Positions 60,129 to 64,000 of a stretch of DNA of 64,000 bases are shown piece by piece (the first letter of the stretch is position 1; the number at the start of each line of letters is the position of its first letter). The notes beneath the pieces were generated by a model. That model saw only the letters and a program-made list of their open reading frames with translations, did not search any database and was not told the DNA's origin. Both the position numbers and the translations under genes were made by a program. Source of the DNA: Jatrophihabitans sp. (GTDB lineage Bacteria; Actinomycetota; Actinomycetes; Mycobacteriales; Jatrophihabitantaceae). Where the stretch lies: positions 62,001-126,000 of the forward strand of contig DASWNX010000017.1 in NCBI GenBank assembly GCA_036399055.1. Reading direction: 5' to 3'.

Positions 60129-62612
60129 TCACGGACGGTCGAGCACCGCGCGCAGGTAGGGAGCCGTGCGGCTGGCCTGGCTGCCGGCGACCTCGGCCGG
60201 GGCGCCGCTCGCGACCACCCGGCCACCGGAGTCACCACCGCCCGGCCCGAGATCGAGAACGTGGTCGGCCGCGGCCACGACATCCATGTCGTGCTCGATG
60301 ACGACCACTGTGTTGCGCGCGTCGACCAGTGCGTGCAGCAGCCGCATCAGCCGGTCCACATCGGCCGGATGCAGGCCGGTGGTGGGCTCGTCCAGGACGA
60401 ACAGGGTGTGGCCGCGCCGCGCTCGCTGCAGCTCGGTGGCCAGTTTGATCCGCTGTGCCTCGCCGCCGGAAAGCTCGGTCGCCGGCTGGCCGAGGCTCAG
60501 GTAGCCCAGGCCCACCTCGCCGAGGGTGGCCAGGCTGCGAGCGACGGCCGGCACGTCGGCGAAGAAGTCGGTGGCCGCGTCCACGGTCAGCGCCAGGACG
60601 TCGGCGATGGACTTGCCGCGGTAGCGCACCTGAAGTGTCTCGGGGTTGTACCGCGCGCCGTGGCAGACCGGGCACGGTGAATAGGCGCCGGGCAGGAACA
60701 GCAGCTCGACGGCGACGAATCCCTCACCCTGGCAGTTCGGGCAGCGACCACCCTCGACGTTGAAGGAGAACCGGCCCACCGAGTAGCCGCGGCGGCGTGC
60801 CTCCTCGGTGGCCGCGAACAGCTTGCGGACCCCGTCGAACAGGCCGGTGTAGGTGGCCAGGTTCGACCGCGGCGTGCGCCCGATCGGCTTCTGATCCACC
60901 TCGACCAGCCGGTCTATCGCATCCAGGCCGCTGAGCCGGCCGATGCTGGCGGCGGGGGCGGGAGCGCCGTCGCACTCCTCGCCGTCGGCAGTCGCGGCGT
61001 CCCTGGCCGCGTCCCTGTCCGCGTCCTTGGTCACGGCGTCCCTGGTCACGCCGAGGTGATCTCGGACGGCGGCGGCCAGCACCGCGGTGACCAGAGTCGT
61101 CTTGCCCGAGCCGGACACTCCGGTGACGGCGGTGAACACCCCGAGCGGCACGTCCACATCGATCCCATCGAGGTTGTGGTGGCGCACCCCACGCAGCTCG
61201 ATGGACCCGGTGGGCGTGCGCTGATGACTCCTCGCCTTGGGTGGGTTCGCGAGGTAGCGTCCCGTCGCCGAGTCCGCGACCCCTGCCAGCCCGGCCGGCG
61301 GCCCGCTGTAGAGCACCCGGCCGCCGTGGGCGCCCGCGCCCGGGCCGACGTCGACCAGCCAGTCGGCGTGTCTGATCACGTCCGGCTCGTGCTCTACGAC
61401 GAGCAGCGAGTTGCCCGCCTCGCGCAGCCGATCGAGCACGGTCAGCAGGTCCTTGGTGTCGGCCGGATGCATCCCCGCCGACGGCTCGTCCAGGACATAG
61501 ACGACGCCGAACAGGCTCGACCGCAACACCGTCGCCAGCCGGAGCCGCTGCAGCTCACCGGAGGACAGGGTCGGAGTGGTGCGGTTCATCGCGAGGTAGC
61601 CGAGTCCGAGCCCGGTCAGCGCGTCGATGCGGGCGCGCAGATCTGCCACGATGCCGCGCGCGACGTCGCTGCCCGGCGCCGCGGCCAGCCGGACCGCGAG
61701 CGCGGTGAGCGGCAACCCGGTCAGCTCGGCGATGCTCGCGCCGTCGACCGTGACGGCCAGCGCCTCGGGTCGCAGCCCGGCGCCGCCGCAGACCGGGCAA
61801 GGGCAGATCTCCACGTGCTGCAACGCTTTGCGGCGCAGCGTCGCGCTCTGCGAGGTGGCCAGGGTGTGCAGCACGTAGCGCCGGGCGCTGGAGTAGGTGC
61901 CTTGATACGGCCGTTGGATCCGGTGCGCCTCCCGCTCGGCGTGGACGGTGACGACGGGCTGGGAATCGGTGAACAGGATCCAGTCTCGGTCGGCCTGCGC
62001 AAGCTCGCGCCAGGGCCGGTCGACGTCATAGCCCAGGGTGGCGAGGATGTCGCGGTAGTTCTTGCCCTGCCACGCCCCCGGCCAGGCAGCGACGGCCTTG
62101 TCCCGGATGGACAGACCGTCATCGGGCACCAGCGAGGCCTCGGTGACCTCGTGCACCCGTCCCAGGCCGTGGCAGTGCGGGCAGGCGCCGGCCGGGGTGT
62201 TGGAGGAGAAGGCGTCGGAGTCAAGGCGCCCCGCGCCCGGCGGATACTGCCCGGCCCGGGAGAAGAGCATCCGCAACGAGTTGGACAGCGTGGTGACGGT
62301 GCCGACCGTGGACCGCGACTGCGGTGTGCCGCGGGCCTGCTGCAGCGCGACCGCCGGCGGCAACCCGGTGATCTCGCCGACGTCGGGAACGGCGAGCTGG
62401 TCGATCAGCCTGCGCGCGTACGGGGCGACCGATTCCAGGTAGCGGGCCTGGGCCTCGGCGTAGACCGTGCCGAATGCCAGCGACGACTTGCCCGAGCCTG
62501 ACACTCCGGTCACCACGACCAACGCCTCGCGCGGCATGTCGACGTCGACGTCGCGCAGGTTGTGCACCCGCGCGCCACGCACGCGAATCATCGCGCTGTC
62601 AGGCAGGGGCAT
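60129..62612 (-). CDS. UvrA-family ABC ATPase, short class, 827 aa
   Basis: Two UvrA-type ABC modules are present: P-loop GVSGSGKSSLAFGTVYAEAQ (Lys42) and a second GVSGSGKTTLVTAVL. Signature regions are LSSGELQRLRLATVL and LSGGEAQRIKLATELQ. Zinc-binding pairs occur in ACPHCHGLG, CPCPVCGGAG, CPNCQGEG and CPVCHGARYN. With 827 residues it is shorter than the nucleotide-excision UvrA (about 950) and fits UvrA2/DrrC-like proteins linked to drug tolerance. An Asp/Ala-rich insert sits just after the second P-loop (about 530-560). The ATG at 62612 is preferred; the longer upstream frame overlaps the ThiF gene. Confidence 0.9.
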   Translation of the reverse strand: MPLPDSAMIRVRGARVHNLRDVDVDMPREALVVVTGVSGSGKSSLAFGTVYAEAQARYLESVAPYARRLIDQLAVPDVGEITGLPPAVALQQARGTPQSRSTVGTVTTLSNSLRMLFSRAGQYPPGAGRLDSDAFSSNTPAGACPHCHGLGRVHEVTEASLVPDDGLSIRDKAVAAWPGAWQGKNYRDILATLGYDVDRPWRELAQADRDWILFTDSQPVVTVHAEREAHRIQRPYQGTYSSARRYVLHTLATSQSATLRRKALQHVEICPCPVCGGAGLRPEALAVTVDGASIAELTGLPLTALAVRLAAAPGSDVARGIVADLRARIDALTGLGLGYLAMNRTTPTLSSGELQRLRLATVLRSSLFGVVYVLDEPSAGMHPADTKDLLTVLDRLREAGNSLLVVEHEPDVIRHADWLVDVGPGAGAHGGRVLYSGPPAGLAGVADSATGRYLANPPKARSHQRTPTGSIELRGVRHHNLDGIDVDVPLGVFTAVTGVSGSGKTTLVTAVLAAAVRDHLGVTRDAVTKDADRDAARDAATADGEECDGAPAPAASIGRLSGLDAIDRLVEVDQKPIGRTPRSNLATYTGLFDGVRKLFAATEEARRRGYSVGRFSFNVEGGRCPNCQGEGFVAVELLFLPGAYSPCPVCHGARYNPETLQVRYRGKSIADVLALTVDAATDFFADVPAVARSLATLGEVGLGYLSLGQPATELSGGEAQRIKLATELQRARRGHTLFVLDEPTTGLHPADVDRLMRLLHALVDARNTVVVIEHDMDVVAAADHVLDLGPGGGDSGGRVVASGAPAEVAGSQASRTAPYLRAVLDRP

Positions 62613-62638
62613 CTGCCGATCTTCCCAGGTGGTGAGCC

Positions 62639-63436
62639 TCAGGCTCGGACGAGGCTGTGCACGTCCACCGAGACCGACTCGCGCACCGGCACTCCGCTCA
62701 AGATCTCGACGACGTAGCGGGCGGTCAGCACGCCGAACAGCATCGACGTGTACACCAACTGCGGCACGCTGTAATCGGGGTTGCCGCTGTTGGCCCGGAC
62801 GTCGGCACGCAGGTCCTCGGGCACCACGTCGGCCGGGATGATGCGCCTCAACAGGTCCCACACCGTCTCCGCGCCCAGGTCCTGCGCGGTCACGATGCCG
62901 TCCAGCGGCTTGAGCCCGAGGCGGTAGTCATAGAACCGGATGTACTGGGTGCCGGACATGTCATAACCGGAGATCACCGGCCGGCCCTGCGCCGCCGCCG
63001 CCTCATGGAGGGCGATCTTGGCCTGCCACCCTCCGGACGTGGTCACGTCCACGCCGTCGACGACCACGTCGCATTCGGCGACGAGACGCTCGACATTGTC
63101 GGGCTGCACGCCGGCAGTCTCGACGTGTGCCTGCGCGTGCGGGTTGATCCGGCCAATGCGCTCGGCCGCGACCACCGCCTTGTTCCTGCCGATGTCGGCG
63201 TAGTCGGCATCCTGGCGGTTGAGGTTGTTCAACTCATACTCACCCGGCTCGGCGAGCAGGAACTGCTGGACCCCCAACCGCACCAGCGGTTCGACCGCCG
63301 CGCCACCGGTCGAACCGCACCCTGCGATCAGGACGGTGGCCTGCCTCAAGGCCTGCTGCGCCTGCTCGGAGATCAGGCCTCGATTGCGCTCGGTGAACGA
63401 CTGGTAGAACGTGTCCGTCTCGGTGGTGACCGTCAT
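62639..63436 (-). CDS. ThiF/E1-like adenylyltransferase family protein, 265 aa
   Basis: The nucleotide-binding motif VLIAGCGSTGGAAVEPLVRL (about 36-55), then LLAEPGEYELNNLNRQ and KAVVAAERIGRINPHAQ are typical of the ThiF/MoeB/E1 family, which adenylates a C-terminal glycine of a carrier protein or a peptide. The usual zinc-binding CxxC pairs and a clear catalytic Cys are not visible, so chemistry may differ. GYDMSGTQYIRFYDYRLGL near the middle is unusual. The start ATG overlaps the preceding gene by four bases. The coupled partner is unknown; no ubiquitin-like carrier is visible in the window. Confidence 0.82.
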   Translation of the reverse strand: MTVTTETDTFYQSFTERNRGLISEQAQQALRQATVLIAGCGSTGGAAVEPLVRLGVQQFLLAEPGEYELNNLNRQDADYADIGRNKAVVAAERIGRINPHAQAHVETAGVQPDNVERLVAECDVVVDGVDVTTSGGWQAKIALHEAAAAQGRPVISGYDMSGTQYIRFYDYRLGLKPLDGIVTAQDLGAETVWDLLRRIIPADVVPEDLRADVRANSGNPDYSVPQLVYTSMLFGVLTARYVVEILSGVPVRESVSVDVHSLVRA

Positions 63437-64000
63437 AGGGTGATCCTTGTCAGTTGGCCGTCGACGTGTCTCATCAGCATTTGGAACGCGGCCACCGGGC
63501 CGACGTCGGTGACCGCGGCCGAGAACCGGGCGACCATGTCCTCCAGCTCGGCAGGGTCGGGCACCTGCGCCACGAACGGCTTGACGACCTGCCGCTGGGT
63601 GTAGAGCGGGAACATGAGCTCGTCAGCCGGCAGGGACGGGGCGGTGCCCTCGAAGACGGTGGTCTGCCTCATGATCCTCTGGATGCGCCGGATGGCGATG
63701 CCTTCTTCTCCGTCACCGACCAGCGCCCGGATCCGCGGGAGGTTTCCAGACAACGCCGTGTACAGGCCCAGGACCGCCTCAAGCGTGATGCGCACCCGCT
63801 GCCGGCCATCGTGCTCCGCGGTCGTGCTCGGCTGCACCAGGCGCTTGATCTCCCAGACATTGCTGCTGTCGATGTCGTCGGGATGGTCGAAGTGGTCGAA
63901 CAGATTGACCCGGTGGGCCACTTCGCAGGGAAACAGCGAGCGCTGCGAACCTGCCATCGGCATCGGCCGAGGGTCCTCGGAGCCCAGCAGCGACAGGTAG
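63433..64000 (-). CDS. Unknown protein coupled to the ThiF-like gene, N-terminus outside window
   Basis: The frame is open to the right edge, where in-frame codons (YLSLLGSEDPRP) continue upstream of the first ATG at 63963, so the gene probably starts outside. The visible part includes SLFPCEVAHRVNLFDHFDHP, WEIKRLVQPSTTAEHDGRQR, and the C-terminal DVGPVAAFQMLMRHVDG. Its stop overlaps the ThiF-like start as ATGA. I do not recognise the family. It may be the substrate or a partner of the adenylyltransferase. Confidence 0.65.
   Translation of the reverse strand, partial: YLSLLGSEDPRPMPMAGSQRSLFPCEVAHRVNLFDHFDHPDDIDSSNVWEIKRLVQPSTTAEHDGRQRVRITLEAVLGLYTALSGNLPRIRALVGDGEEGIAIRRIQRIMRQTTVFEGTAPSLPADELMFPLYTQRQVVKPFVAQVPDPAELEDMVARFSAAVTDVGPVAAFQMLMRHVDGQLTRITL

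Noticed and set aside
61056-62501. Plus-strand open frame (481 codons) opposite the UvrA-family gene
   Set aside because: Antisense shadow; UvrA zinc and P-loop motifs lie on the minus strand.
1-64000. tRNA or rRNA gene as attachment site
   Set aside because: I looked for cloverleaf-like arms and T-loop strings, especially near 9.5-10.2 kb and 48.8-49 kb, and found none convincing.

Overview
The window is high-GC DNA that reads as the chromosome of an actinobacterium. The pointers are strongly GC-biased codon third positions, frequent GTG starts, several -10 boxes (TACACT, TAGCAT) 6-7 bases from the start codon as in leaderless actinobacterial mRNAs, and a 6C-type small RNA. I cannot name the genus; a mycobacterial or pseudonocardial relative is a guess.

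About 0-56 kb is a dense defence and mobile-element island. At 3.1-7.7 kb a minus-strand operon encodes a TPR-CHAT caspase-like protease, a protein of unknown function and a RES-domain (NAD+-consuming) toxin-like protein. At 7.9-9.5 kb are four small helix-turn-helix regulators. At 10.2-13.3 kb is a 1030-aa tyrosine recombinase with a long tail of repeated helix-turn-helix modules. At 15.5-33 kb are two OLD/TOPRIM-nuclease plus UvrD-helicase pairs (Gabija-like), in different orientations, on either side of a complete recC-recB-recD operon. At 37.4-46.2 kb is a complete type III Wadjet operon (DUF2397, DUF2398, TIGR02680 SMC-like ATPase, DUF2399 TOPRIM protein), with each junction a 4-base overlap. 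At 46.4-48.5 kb are an HNH endonuclease and an FRG-domain protein. At 49.7-55.6 kb is a 1960-aa STAND receptor with an N-terminal nucleoside phosphorylase/nucleosidase domain, an NB-ARC ATPase and a TPR sensor built partly from near-identical 100-residue repeats. A small three-TM protein gene converges on it.

Between these modules lie small hypothetical genes, decayed genes (frameshifted HNH, frameshifted hypothetical, truncated CoiA-like gene, IS481-type transposase remnant, helix-turn-helix fragment) and a structured RNA. This is typical of repeatedly rearranged accessory DNA.

From about 56.4 kb the content becomes ordinary: a decayed winged-helix gene, a secreted protein, a TrkH/TrkA potassium uptake pair, a UvrA-family ABC ATPase, a ThiF/E1-like enzyme and a partial unknown gene.

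The most interesting candidates for undescribed biology are the CHAT-X-RES operon, the phosphorylase-NB-ARC-TPR receptor with its homogenised repeat array, the recombinase with about eight added DNA-binding modules, and the recCBD operon flanked by two different OLD-UvrD pairs. All functional statements are inferred from motifs read by eye; no database search was possible.
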